Part shown: in pieces, positions 19,315-27,837 of the stretch | Position numbering within the stretch: the stretch's first letter is position 1 | How the letters are laid out: each line of letters opens with the position of its first letter | NCBI RefSeq assembly: GCF_003432485.1 | Contig: NZ_QVNQ01000002.1 | Location: forward strand, 846,225-910,224 | Direction of reading: 5' to 3' | Length of the DNA: 64,000 nt | From: Actinomadura spongiicola | GTDB lineage: Bacteria; Actinomycetota; Actinomycetes; Streptosporangiales; Streptosporangiaceae | Program-made: the position numbers and the translations under genes | Notes under the pieces: model-generated | The model's input: only the letters and a program-made list of their open reading frames with translations | What the model was told of the DNA's origin: nothing | Databases searched by the model: none

Positions 19315-20307
19315 CTAGCGGGCGAAGATCAGGGTGCTCGGGGACGGCGTGGGCTGGAACGTGACGTCCTCGAAACCGGCCTTGTCGAGCCAGGACCGGT
19401 AGTCGGCCCGGCGCCAGGTGCCGCCGAACCTGCTCTTGAGCAGCATCTCCGCGGCGAAGGTCAGCGGGTAGGACGGGCCGGCGCGGTCGTCGTCCACCAC
19501 GTAGTCGGAGATCACCAGCGTTCCGCCGGGCCTGAGGGCGCTCCGGATCCGGGCGAACATCGCGATGTTGTCGTCCGGGCCCTCCTGGTGCGCGATGTTG
19601 GAGTACACGGCGATGTCGTACGCCGAGTCGCCGAGGTCGGTGGTGTGGAAGTCGCCGTCGATGTGGCTGACGCGGTCGGCCACGCCCCGTTCGGCGAGCA
19701 GGCGGCGGGCGATGGCGTTGATCGGGGCCCAGTCGAGCTGGGTCGCGCGGGCGGCGGGGTTGAGGTCGAGCCAGATGGCCGAGTAGACGCCGGATCCGCC
19801 GCCGATGTCGAGGATCGAGATCTCCCCGGCGTCCGCCAGCCGCAGCGTCTCGGCGGCGATCGCCGCGACGGGGACCGACTGGGCGGCGATGGCCTGGATC
19901 AGGTCCTCCCAGTGCGGGTTGTCGGCGACCTCCACCACCGCGTCCGTCACCGGGCCCCCGGCGCGGACCACGTCGGGCAGGTCCGCCAGGGCCGCCATGT
20001 GGCGCATCTTGACCTTGGCGAACCCGCTCAGGCTGGTGGGCCTGCCCTCGACCAGGAAGGCGGACGCCTCGGCGGTGTTGCGGTAACCGCCGTCGTCCAC
20101 CTCGACCAGGCCGACGCTCACCAGCCCGTCGAGGAGGGCCTGCGCGCCGCGGTGCGCGATCCCGGCGCGGGCGGCCAGCTGGTCGGTGGTGGCAGGCCCG
20201 TCCTCAAGATGGGTGAAGATCGACAGGCTCGCCGCGGTGCCCACGATCCCGGTGGCCCAGTAGCCGGTGATGAGCCGCATGATCCGATCCGAGTTCGGCT
20301 CGTTCAC
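19315..20307 (-). CDS. SAM-dependent O-methyltransferase
   Basis: 330-residue class I methyltransferase of the plant-like O-methyltransferase type. The N-terminal winged-helix dimerisation region (TTDQLAARAGIAHRGAQALLDGL) is followed by a Rossmann core with LDIGGGSGVYSAIWL (SAM motif I) and GTLVISDYVVDDD later. The GTG start at 20307 overlaps the aminotransferase stop (GTGA) and is preceded by GGGAGG 7 nt away; this start gives the usual family N-terminus. Most likely it O- (or N-) methylates the naphthoquinone nucleus made by the upstream operon genes. Regiochemistry cannot be read. Confidence 0.9.
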   Translation of the reverse strand: MNEPNSDRIMRLITGYWATGIVGTAASLSIFTHLEDGPATTDQLAARAGIAHRGAQALLDGLVSVGLVEVDDGGYRNTAEASAFLVEGRPTSLSGFAKVKMRHMAALADLPDVVRAGGPVTDAVVEVADNPHWEDLIQAIAAQSVPVAAIAAETLRLADAGEISILDIGGGSGVYSAIWLDLNPAARATQLDWAPINAIARRLLAERGVADRVSHIDGDFHTTDLGDSAYDIAVYSNIAHQEGPDDNIAMFARIRSALRPGGTLVISDYVVDDDRAGPSYPLTFAAEMLLKSRFGGTWRRADYRSWLDKAGFEDVTFQPTPSPSTLIFAR

Positions 20308-21464
20308 GCCGCGCCTCCCTGATTCTCGGTGGTGGGACGTCGGTGTTCCTTGAGCGCGGCGCGCAGCGCCACCCCGACCCGCTCGACCTGGTCGTCGGTC
20401 AGCTCGGCGTGCATGGGGATGGCGAGCTGCCGCCGGAAGAGATCCGCCGAGACGGGACACGACTGATCGGTCTGGTACACGGGTTGCAGGTGGCTCGCCC
20501 AGGTGCCGTGCCCGCAGCCGATGCGCTGGGCGCGCAGGTCGGTGGCGACGCCCGCGCGGTCCACGCTCGGGTCGAGCGTCACCAGATACGACTGCCAGGC
20601 GTGGGTGCGGTCGTCCGGCACGTGCGGAAGCGTGAGGAGGTCTTCGTCCTTGAGCAGGTCGCCGTAGCGTGCCGCCACCGCGCGCCGCCGCGCCAGCATG
20701 GCGTCGGCGCGGCCCAACTGGACGCGGAGGATCGCGGCGGCGATGTCGGACAGCTTGTAGTTGTAGCCGATCTCGGTGAACTCCGGGATCGGCAGGCCGA
20801 TGACCCGCGCCTTGTCGAAGATGCTTCCGATGCCGAAGGACGACCGCAGCCGCACGTCCGCGGCGAGCTTCGGGTCGGTGGTGAGCAGCGCCCCGCCCTC
20901 GCCGCTGGTGATGCCCTTGCGTCCGTGGAAGGACAGGCAGGCGATCGGGGCGAGCGCGCCCGCCGGACGTCCCCGGTACGTCGCCCCGACCGCGCACGCG
21001 GCGTCCTCGATGAGGAACAGGCCGTGGCGTTCGGTGATCGAGGTCAGCTCAGCGTAGTCGGCGGGCAGGCCGACGGTGTCCACCGCGATGACGCCCACGG
21101 TCCGCGGTGTGATCAGGTCAGCGACGGCCTGGGGATCGATCGTGCCGGTGTCGGGTCGCACGTCGGCGAAGACGGGTGTCGCGTCGACATGGCGGACGGC
21201 GTGGGCGGGCGCCGGGAACGTGTAGTCGGCGACGATCACCTCGTCGCCCGGCGCGACGCCGAGCGCGAGCAGGCTCAGGTGCAGCGCGGCGGCGCAGCTG
21301 CTCAACGCGACCGCGTCACCGACGCCGTGGCGTTCGGCCAGCTCCCGCTCCAGGGCCTTGCCCCGGGGGCCCTGACCGGCGGTCCACTCCGAGGAGAACA
21401 CCTCCTCGACGGCCGCCAGCTCCTGCTCGCCGAGACTCGCGTGAACCAGGGGGATCGGATTCAA
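20304..21464 (-). CDS. DegT/DnrJ/EryC1/StrS-family PLP aminotransferase
   Basis: 386-residue fold-type I aminotransferase of the sugar-aminotransferase family. The PLP lysine is in FHGRKGITSGEGGAL, with VIAVDTVGLPADY and IEDAACAVGA around the cofactor Asp. The start is uncertain between TTG 21464 (GGAGGT at good spacing) and GTG 21473; I prefer TTG. No sugar-nucleotide genes are nearby. In related naphthoquinone meroterpenoid pathways (furaquinocin type) an aminotransferase of this class aminates the THN-derived core to an 8-amino-flaviolin intermediate, and the same role is the best inference here, given its place between the cupin and the methyltransferase. Confidence 0.88.
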   Translation of the reverse strand: MNPIPLVHASLGEQELAAVEEVFSSEWTAGQGPRGKALERELAERHGVGDAVALSSCAAALHLSLLALGVAPGDEVIVADYTFPAPAHAVRHVDATPVFADVRPDTGTIDPQAVADLITPRTVGVIAVDTVGLPADYAELTSITERHGLFLIEDAACAVGATYRGRPAGALAPIACLSFHGRKGITSGEGGALLTTDPKLAADVRLRSSFGIGSIFDKARVIGLPIPEFTEIGYNYKLSDIAAAILRVQLGRADAMLARRRAVAARYGDLLKDEDLLTLPHVPDDRTHAWQSYLVTLDPSVDRAGVATDLRAQRIGCGHGTWASHLQPVYQTDQSCPVSADLFRRQLAIPMHAELTDDQVERVGVALRAALKEHRRPTTENQGGAA

Positions 21465-21487
21465 AGTGGCCACCTCCGGCGGCGGTG

Positions 21488-22012
21488 TCAGGAGGCCGGC
21501 GGCCCGTAGCGAAGCGGCGTGATCTGGTGGACGTCGTAACGGTCGCGGAGCCGCTGGACCGCGGTGGAGTCGACGTCCGGGCCGTGCGCGAAGATCTCGC
21601 AGATCTCCTCGAAATACCGTTCGTGCGCGGGCGGCGGAAAGCTCTGGAAGAGCATGCGCGCCGGTTCGTCGGTGGGGTTCCTGAACGCGTGGGGGCATCC
21701 GTTCGGAACGAACATGCAACTGCCCGCGCCGGCGCGGACGACCCGGTCCCCTTCGGGGGACTCCCAGTCCTGCCAGCCGTCCTCCGTGCGCTTGACCGGT
21801 TCGAACGCGAAGAGGTCGACCTCCCCTTCGAGGACGTAGAAGAGTTCCCTCCCGTCCTCGTGGGTGTGCGCCCCGACATCGAAGCCGGGCGGCACGATCA
21901 CCTCGAAGCACGACGCGAAGCCGCCGTCCGCGCCGGTGACCTTGAAGGTCACCTCCTGCGCCTTGGTGACGAGCTTGCGCCCCTGTCCGGGCGGGACGAC
22001 CAGGCCGTTCAT
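21488..22012 (-). CDS. Cupin-domain oxygenase, MomA-like
   Basis: 174-residue single-domain cupin. The metal-binding motif 1 is GAHTHEDGRELFYVLEGEVD (His, His, Glu), and the second motif includes FVPNGCPHAFRNP. ATG 22012 overlaps the stop of the THN synthase gene (ATGA), so the two are translated together. Cupins paired with RppA-type synthases (MomA in Streptomyces) oxidise 1,3,6,8-tetrahydroxynaphthalene to flaviolin; that function is assigned here by context and fold. A C-terminal helix-rich extension (HERYFEEICEIF) goes beyond the minimal cupin. Confidence 0.87.
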   Translation of the reverse strand: MNGLVVPPGQGRKLVTKAQEVTFKVTGADGGFASCFEVIVPPGFDVGAHTHEDGRELFYVLEGEVDLFAFEPVKRTEDGWQDWESPEGDRVVRAGAGSCMFVPNGCPHAFRNPTDEPARMLFQSFPPPAHERYFEEICEIFAHGPDVDSTAVQRLRDRYDVHQITPLRYGPPAS

Positions 22013-23148
22013 GCGATTCCCCCCTTCGTGGTGTGCGCGAGGTCGCGCGCCAGGTAGCCCGCCGACGCGGGGATCGAACCGGAGTCCATGGGGTGCGGCG
22101 TGTCCAAGGTCCAGCGGCCCACCGCCATCTCGGCGGTGATGCCGGGCCCGAAGCCGGCGATGATCCCGGTGGCGCCGGCCGGCATCGTGCCCTCGTCGAA
22201 GAGCCGGCGTAACGCCTCCAGCACGACGGCGCTGGCGATGTTCCCGTAGTCGGTCAAGGTCGCCCAGCTATGCCGGAACATGCCGCTGTCGACGTCGAGG
22301 AATTTCGCCAGGTCGTGCAGGATTCGCGGGCCGCCCGCGTGGATGATGTAGAAGTCCAGGTTGGAGGCGTCCCAGCCGTGGTCGCTGGCGAGTTCGCGCA
22401 ACACGGGAGCGAGGGGCTCCATCGTCCCTGGGACCCGGCGGTCCAGGAGGAAGTGGAAGCCGGTGGCGCGCACCGCGTACGAGATCCAGTCCTCGGTGTT
22501 CGGGATGAGGTACGAGGCGTTGCGTTCGAGTGCGACGCCGGTGCCGCCGGTGCCCCGCACCACGGCCGCCGCGACGGCGTCGCCGAACAGCCCGTCGGAC
22601 AGCAGCGACCCGACGCCGTCGTCCGTCGGCTGGTAGCACAGCGAGCACAGCTCACAGGCGACGATCAGGACGTTGTACTCGGGGTAGGCCATGCAGAAGT
22701 CGTGGGCGCGGTTGATCGCGGCGCCGCCCGCCGCGCAGCCCAGCTGGGCGATGGGGACCTGCCGGGTGTCGGACCGGAACCCCATGTTGTTGATCAGCCA
22801 CGCGGTGAGCGACGGCATCAGGAACCCGGTGCAGGACACGTAGATGATGACGTCGATGTCCCGCGTCGTCAGGTCCGCGTTCGCCAGCGCCTCCTCGATG
22901 ACCGGGGGGCACCGCTTCTTGGACTCCAGCTCGTAGATGCGGTTGCGCTCCTCGAAACCCGGATGCTCCAGCGCCTTCTCGATCGGCTGGACGATATGTC
23001 TCTTGCGCACCCCGGTTCTTTCGATCAATCGAAGCGCCAACGGAAGCTGCGGCTTTCCCGCGTGCACCTTCTTGGCGAATTCCAGGGTGTCTTCCATGGT
23101 GATGACGTATTCCGGCACGCTCACCGCTGGCTTACAAAGAGTCGGCAT
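22009..23148 (-). CDS. rppA: Type III PKS, 1,3,6,8-tetrahydroxynaphthalene synthase (RppA-type)
   Basis: 379-residue chalcone-synthase-like enzyme. Cys138 is in PIAQLGCAAGGAAINRAHDF, the catalytic His in FYIIHAGGPRIL and the Asn in DYGNIASAVV. The segments CSLCYQPTDDGVGSLLSDG and VPGTMEPLAPVLREL match Streptomyces RppA closely and are not typical of alkylresorcinol synthases. It condenses five malonyl-CoA to THN, the naphthalene nucleus of flaviolin, melanins and naphthoquinone meroterpenoids. ATG 23148 gives the canonical MPTLCKPAVSVPE start. It is the first gene of the operon through the LAL regulator, and a three-heptad SARP array lies about 130-160 bp upstream. Confidence 0.96.
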   Translation of the reverse strand: MPTLCKPAVSVPEYVITMEDTLEFAKKVHAGKPQLPLALRLIERTGVRKRHIVQPIEKALEHPGFEERNRIYELESKKRCPPVIEEALANADLTTRDIDVIIYVSCTGFLMPSLTAWLINNMGFRSDTRQVPIAQLGCAAGGAAINRAHDFCMAYPEYNVLIVACELCSLCYQPTDDGVGSLLSDGLFGDAVAAAVVRGTGGTGVALERNASYLIPNTEDWISYAVRATGFHFLLDRRVPGTMEPLAPVLRELASDHGWDASNLDFYIIHAGGPRILHDLAKFLDVDSGMFRHSWATLTDYGNIASAVVLEALRRLFDEGTMPAGATGIIAGFGPGITAEMAVGRWTLDTPHPMDSGSIPASAGYLARDLAHTTKGGIA

Positions 23149-23279
23149 GCCTGGTATCCACCTTCGGTAGCTGAGATTTCCCCGTGGTCTTCCAGCGCCC
23201 GCCCGCCCGGAGTTCGGCGATGTCAGCCATAACATCGCCGTCACCACCGGGCAGGCAGGCAATAGCATCGCGTGACGCT

Positions 23280-23308
23280 CTTGCTATCGGCTTGGCGTCG
23301 ACTTGGGC
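23280..23308. promoter_or_regulatory. SARP-type heptad array, THN synthase promoter
   Basis: Three heptads at exact 11-bp steps: CTTGCTA (23280), CTTGGCG (23291), CTTGGGC (23302). Same heptad, spacing and strand as the arrays at 26022 and 32964. Confidence 0.7.
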
Positions 23309-23320
23309 GGGTGACGGCGG

Positions 23321-24958
23321 TCAGGCCACTCCCTGAAGCAGCGACGCCGCACCGTGCACCCGGGCCCGGACGTGCCCGAACCCCAGAAGCACGGGCGCGT
23401 CGGTCAGGATCGGAAAGTGGTACGGGAACGGGCGGGGGCCGACCATGTCGGGCGGCCCGTCGTACCCGCCGTCCGCGTTCTGACGTTCGAGCAGCCACGC
23501 CAGGGCGCGTCCGACGGGTTCGGGGTCGGTGCCGTAGCACAGCGTGATCAGGCCGCAGGCGGTGCTGATGTCGTCGCTGGGATCGCCGGGCTGCATCCCC
23601 CAGCCGCCGTCGGCGTTCTGCGTCTCCCGGACCGAGCGCTCGATCCGCTCGACGACACCGGCGGTGCGGCGGTCGTCGGGTTCCGCGCCGCACGCCGCGA
23701 GCCGGACGCGGAAGATGGTGTGCAGGCGGCTGCGGCTCCAGCCCGGCTCGAAACCGCCGTCCGGCAACTGGCTCTCGGCGAGGTACCCCAGCGCGCGGTC
23801 CCGGGCGGGCGCCGTGTGCGGATGCGGCGTGAGAGCGTTCACGGCCGCGGCCGTCATGCACGGCTCCGACGACGCGCCGGCGACGTAGGTGGGGAAACCG
23901 CCGTCGTCGCCCTGGACGGCCAGCAGCGCGTCCACCCCGCGCCGTACGGCGTCGCCGAACGCGACCGGGTCGGTGCCCTGGAGGAACTCCAGGGCGCACG
24001 CGGTGTCGTCGACATCGTTCAGCGCCACGTCGGTGGACATGGACCAGCCGCCGCTGAGCGCCGCGCCGCGCGAGAGCGACGGGCGGACGGCGCCGCCCTG
24101 GTGCGCGACGAGCATCCCCGCCATCGTCCGCAGCAGGCTCCGTGGGGCACCGGCCGCGGCGAGGCCCATCCCGGCGGTCGACGTGCACCAGTTGTGCATC
24201 GCCGCCACGAACGGGAAGCCGCCGTCGTCGCGCTGGTACCGGAGCAACGTGTCCACGCCCCCGCGCACGGTCGCCTCGTGCCCGGGGACGCCGGCGAGCC
24301 CGTGCAGCGTCAGCACGTGCATCAGCACGTAGCCTTCCCACACCGTGTTCGCCGGGTCGACGGCGACCAGCGTCCGCAACGCGGCTTCGGTGGCCTCGTT
24401 GCGGACCCCGGCGGCGTTGGCGAGGATCAGCGTCACGGCCGCCTGCTGGACGACGGCCCAGGAATGCATGGGATCCGTGGGCGCCTTCGCGTCGGGCGCG
24501 GGCGCGGCCTCGGGCGGCAGCGGGAACCCGAGAACCGACAGCACCGCGTACACCATCGCGCGCCGCCGGCCCGAGATGAACCCCGGCGCGGCACCGAGGA
24601 CGCCGTCCGTCAGCTTCGCGATGAGGGCGGTGTCGTCGGCGGGCTCCCGGCCCGTGGCGCGCCCGATGGCGAGTTCGGCGAGGACGCGGTCGAGTTCGTC
24701 CGCGGCGTCGCGGTGAGCGCGGAGGAAGCCGAGCAGGCGGTCCCTGGCGGGGGAGGTCGTCCCGGCCCGCACCATCAGCGTCAACGCGAGCGCCGACTCC
24801 AGCACCCGGCTCTGACACTCCTCGCGTAACGCGCCGTCGGGGTCGACCCTGCCGCCGACGTGGGCGAGCAGCCGGGACGTGGCCTGCCGCACATGCTCCC
24901 GATTCACCTCGGCGGGCCACGGTACCGGTGGTAGGCGCGTCACGTCCGGTGGTCTCAT
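23321..24958 (-). CDS. Class II (DxDD) terpene cyclase
   Basis: 545-residue protein of the squalene-hopene cyclase/class II diterpene cyclase fold. The protonating motif DVDD is at 315-318 (ALNDVDDTACALE). Several QW-like repeats are visible: QRDDGGFPF, QGDDGGFPTY, QLPDGGFEPGW, QNADGGWGMQ and QNADGGYDGP. There is no class I DDxxD/NSE domain. ATG 24958 has GGAG 8 nt upstream. Length fits bacterial monofunctional class II diterpene cyclases. It would cyclise a terminal alkene of GGPP, or of the prenyl chain already attached to the naphthoquinone, by protonation. With no partner class I synthase in the window, the second option fits a meroterpenoid. It lies between the prenyltransferase and the THN synthase. 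Confidence 0.88.
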   Translation of the reverse strand: MRPPDVTRLPPVPWPAEVNREHVRQATSRLLAHVGGRVDPDGALREECQSRVLESALALTLMVRAGTTSPARDRLLGFLRAHRDAADELDRVLAELAIGRATGREPADDTALIAKLTDGVLGAAPGFISGRRRAMVYAVLSVLGFPLPPEAAPAPDAKAPTDPMHSWAVVQQAAVTLILANAAGVRNEATEAALRTLVAVDPANTVWEGYVLMHVLTLHGLAGVPGHEATVRGGVDTLLRYQRDDGGFPFVAAMHNWCTSTAGMGLAAAGAPRSLLRTMAGMLVAHQGGAVRPSLSRGAALSGGWSMSTDVALNDVDDTACALEFLQGTDPVAFGDAVRRGVDALLAVQGDDGGFPTYVAGASSEPCMTAAAVNALTPHPHTAPARDRALGYLAESQLPDGGFEPGWSRSRLHTIFRVRLAACGAEPDDRRTAGVVERIERSVRETQNADGGWGMQPGDPSDDISTACGLITLCYGTDPEPVGRALAWLLERQNADGGYDGPPDMVGPRPFPYHFPILTDAPVLLGFGHVRARVHGAASLLQGVA

Positions 24959-25038
24959 TGCGTGCTCCAATCTCGAAGCGGGGGAGAAAGGGGGTGGAAA
25001 GCGCCTGGAGGCGGACGTGAAGAGCCGCCCGGAAATAT

Positions 25039-25998
25039 CTAAACCGGGTCTTTGACGGCCCCGTCGGCAAGTTGCATCATGTCCAGCACCCTGGGCTGCC
25101 AGCGGTGATAGGACTGGAGCTTGTAATATTCGCCCTGCGGTGACGACGCGACGGCGTAAACGAATTTCGGGTCCGTGTTCGAGTTCCGGATGTGGCTCAC
25201 GAACCGTTCGATGCGCGGGTCGAGCGGGACGGGCAGTTCCGTCGGGTCGGCGGTGGCGACGGCGAAGCAGATCCGTTCGAGCTTCGGGGAGTCCCAGTTC
25301 AGGGTCACGTAAATGCCGAACGCCCGCCGGGCGAGCGTGAGCATCTGCTCGCTCGGCTCGCCCTGGCCGAGTTCGTCGAGCATCGACCGTACGGTCTCCG
25401 GCTCGAAGCATTCGGCGGGCTGCTCACCGAAATACACGTTGACCGTTCTGCTCCGGTAGTCGATGCCGAGCAGGCCCGCCTTGTCGCCGAGGCGGTGGCG
25501 GGCGAAGAAATCGACGCTCTCACCGAGTCCGCGCGGCATCGAGGGAAGGGCGGCGAGCCGCGACACCTCCTGAAGGTGGCCGCGGCGCAGCACCGCCCAG
25601 ATCTTCTTGAGGCCGCCGACGACCCCGAAGTCGATGCCGTAGCAGTCGAGGGGGCAGCGGTCCCGGATGTCCGACAGGAGCGTCCCGGCGGGATGGTCGG
25701 TGTCGGCGATGAAGCCGTTGGACACGGCGAGGCCGTACGGATCGACGTCGAGCGGGATCGAGAAGCGGCAGTCGAGCTCGCCCGCGTGACGCTCGCCGGT
25801 CGCGACCCTGAAGGCGACCACGGCGTCCGGGAGCGCCTCACCGTACACGGTCAGGATGGGCAGGACCTTGCCCGGCGAACAGGGCACCTCCAGCAGCCGG
25901 GCCGATTCCTCAATCGCGGAATAGAGGCCCGACACCGATTCCGACGGATTCATCCCGGCAATCTCGGTCACGGCGGTGTTCTCGCTCTTGTGATCCAT
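25039..25998 (-). CDS. ABBA aromatic prenyltransferase (NphB/CloQ family)
   Basis: 319-residue soluble aromatic prenyltransferase. Family landmarks shared with NphB are LYSAIEESARLLEV, the FSIPLDVDPYG strand, GGLKKIWAVL, ALPSMPRG, DYRSRTVNVYFGE, VTLNWDSPKLERICFAV and PQGEYYKLQSYH. These carry the Lys/Arg/Tyr residues that shield the diphosphate. There is no DDxxD motif, as expected for ABBA enzymes, which need little or no Mg2+. It should attach the C15/C20 chain to the THN-derived ring. Start ATG 25998 is preceded by GGAAAG; ATG 25953 is an alternative. Five SARP heptads begin 24 bp upstream of the start, so this gene looks like a direct SARP target. Confidence 0.95.
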   Translation of the reverse strand: MDHKSENTAVTEIAGMNPSESVSGLYSAIEESARLLEVPCSPGKVLPILTVYGEALPDAVVAFRVATGERHAGELDCRFSIPLDVDPYGLAVSNGFIADTDHPAGTLLSDIRDRCPLDCYGIDFGVVGGLKKIWAVLRRGHLQEVSRLAALPSMPRGLGESVDFFARHRLGDKAGLLGIDYRSRTVNVYFGEQPAECFEPETVRSMLDELGQGEPSEQMLTLARRAFGIYVTLNWDSPKLERICFAVATADPTELPVPLDPRIERFVSHIRNSNTDPKFVYAVASSPQGEYYKLQSYHRWQPRVLDMMQLADGAVKDPV

Positions 25999-26021
25999 GC
26001 TTTCCAGGTTCGACCACGCGG

Positions 26022-26072
26022 CTTGGTCCGGACTGGTTCACAAGTTGGTGCCGGCTTGGCGCCAACTTGGGA
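26022..26072. promoter_or_regulatory. SARP-type heptad array, prenyltransferase promoter
   Basis: Five heptads at exact 11-bp steps from 26022: CTTGGTC, CTGGTTC (26033), GTTGGTG (26044), CTTGGCG (26055), CTTGGGA (26066). The last two and the first are the best matches. Nothing else was seen in this 228-bp gap. Confidence 0.72.
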
Positions 26073-26226
26073 CGAAGCCCCGCCGGACGCCTTTCTCCCG
26101 CCGCGCACTATGAACGGCCCTGCACCCTGAACAGCCTGCACACTGAACGGCCCGCGCTCGCGCGATGGTCGGTGCATCGCCTGCGAACGCGGGCAGCGGC
26201 TTCCGCTGAAATCGCGGAACGCGAAA

Positions 26227-27744
26227 TCAGCGGATGCTCTGCGGCGACCGGAACACGTTGTGCGGGTCGTAGTGGCGCTTCACCCGCTGCAACCGCCGGT
26301 AGTTCTCGGCGTAATACGAGCGCTTCCAGTCCGTCAGGCGAGGGTCGATGAAGTTCTGGTACGTCTCGCCGTTGGAATAGGGGTCGATCACGTTGAAGGC
26401 GGCGTCGATCCACCGTCCGGCGACGGCCTTGTCCTCGTCGGAGACCGGTCCCTCGCGGTGCCAGCCGTAGAGGGTGACCATGAAGCGGGTGTCGCGGTGC
26501 ACGTAGGCGGTCTCGGTGCGCGACAGCGCGTTGGCGTGTCCGCCGAGCGCGGTGACCTGCAACTGGTGCGTCTGCCCGGCCCTCCGCTCGGTGTCGAACA
26601 GCGCGAGGGTCTTCGCCCAGCCGTCCCGTGGCATCGCGTCGCCGAACATGCGACCGCGTTCGAACCCGAACGCCGCCCGGGGCAGCCGCCCCGTGGGGAA
26701 CGTGTCCGACCGGTGGCACTCGTCCACCGTCAGATCGTCGCAGTCGAAGAGGCCCATCATGATCTTCTGGTAGGGCTCGACCTCGTTGCGCCGGAACGTC
26801 GGGGCATGGCCGACCAGGGAGATGAGCCGCTCCACCTCGGCCGTGAACCCGGGTCCGGTGTCCGTCGACCCCACCAGGACGGACGCGACCGGGACCTTGC
26901 CGGGCGCCGAGTCCTCCAGTTGGACGTTCAGGCCGGAGCCGATCGTCCACGGCGCGTCCTCCAGCCACCGCGTCCAACCGTCCAACATGTCCAGTGCCTG
27001 GTCGTAGCGCCAGATCAGGATGGTCGTGGCGAGGTGGGTGAGCGGGGTCGGGGTGACCTCGTAGGAGGTCACGATGCCGAAGTTGCCGCCCCCGCCGCCG
27101 CGCAGGGCCCAGTAGAGGTCCTCGTGCTGCGACGGCGACGCGGTCACGGTCCGGCCGTCGGCGAGCACCACCCGCGCCGACTTCACCTTGTCGGAGGCGA
27201 TGCCCGTGGCCCGGGTCAGCAGTCCGACGCCGCCGCCCTGGAGGAACCCGCCCGCCGCGACGGTCGGGCAGTAGCCGGTGGAGACCGCCAGCCCGGCGGG
27301 GGCGAGCGCGTTGGTGATGTCGACGGTCTGCGCACCGGTGCCGATGGACGTGCTGTTCACGCCGGGGACGACGGAGTTCATCCGGGACACGTCGATGACG
27401 AGGCCCGGAGTCGTGGAGTAGCCGCCGTGGCTGTGGCCGCCGCTGCGCACGGCGAGGTGCAGGTCGTGGTCCTGGGCGAACCGCAGGCTCAGCGACACGT
27501 CGGAGGTACAGGTGCAGTAGGCGATCGCCTGCGGATGGATCTCGTCGAACTCCACCTGGTAGAGCTGCTTGGCCTTCGGGTAGTCCGCGTCCGACGGCAG
27601 CACGAGCCTTCCTCGCAGGTGGCGGCGCAGCCGGTCCCAGCGGATCCGGGACGCGGTCCGGGCGTGCGCGGGGGTGGGCACCGCCGTCGCGGCCAGCGCG
27701 GCGGCCCCGCCGACACCGGCGACGAACGACCTTCGACTGATCAT
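26227..27744 (-). CDS. Tat-exported berberine-bridge-type FAD oxidase
   Basis: 505-residue FAD_binding_4/BBE oxidase. An N-terminal Tat signal (SRRSFVAGVGG, then an Ala-rich hydrophobic stretch ending near AHA) implies folded export. The PCMH-type FAD domain carries RSGGHSHGG (His for 8-alpha-histidyl FAD) and GYCPTVAAGGF (Cys for 6-S-cysteinyl FAD), so FAD is probably bicovalent. The C-terminal YENYRRLQRVKRHYDPHNVF is the BBE domain. ATG 27744 has GAGAGG at good spacing. Such enzymes oxidise phenols or alcohols and can cyclise prenylated phenols (THCA-synthase-like). An oxidative ring closure on the meroterpenoid outside the cell is a reasonable inference. Confidence 0.92.
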   Translation of the reverse strand: MISRRSFVAGVGGAAALAATAVPTPAHARTASRIRWDRLRRHLRGRLVLPSDADYPKAKQLYQVEFDEIHPQAIAYCTCTSDVSLSLRFAQDHDLHLAVRSGGHSHGGYSTTPGLVIDVSRMNSVVPGVNSTSIGTGAQTVDITNALAPAGLAVSTGYCPTVAAGGFLQGGGVGLLTRATGIASDKVKSARVVLADGRTVTASPSQHEDLYWALRGGGGGNFGIVTSYEVTPTPLTHLATTILIWRYDQALDMLDGWTRWLEDAPWTIGSGLNVQLEDSAPGKVPVASVLVGSTDTGPGFTAEVERLISLVGHAPTFRRNEVEPYQKIMMGLFDCDDLTVDECHRSDTFPTGRLPRAAFGFERGRMFGDAMPRDGWAKTLALFDTERRAGQTHQLQVTALGGHANALSRTETAYVHRDTRFMVTLYGWHREGPVSDEDKAVAGRWIDAAFNVIDPYSNGETYQNFIDPRLTDWKRSYYAENYRRLQRVKRHYDPHNVFRSPQSIR

Positions 27745-27837
27745 CAAGTGACCTCTCATGAGGGGGCGGGACGGGGCCGCGAAGGCGCGGCGCCCGGCCC
27801 GCCCGCAGGGTTCCTGAATGAAGGGGCTGGCCGGGAG

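Noticed and set aside
20304..21464. Deoxyamino-sugar biosynthesis
   Set aside because: The aminotransferase family is typical for amino-sugars, but no dTDP-glucose synthase, dehydratase or glycosyltransferase occurs in the window.
23321..24958. Squalene-hopene cyclase of hopanoid biosynthesis
   Set aside because: Too short (545 residues against about 650), carries a DVDD motif with diverged QW repeats, and no squalene synthase or hpn genes are nearby. Context favours a diterpenoid/meroterpenoid cyclase.
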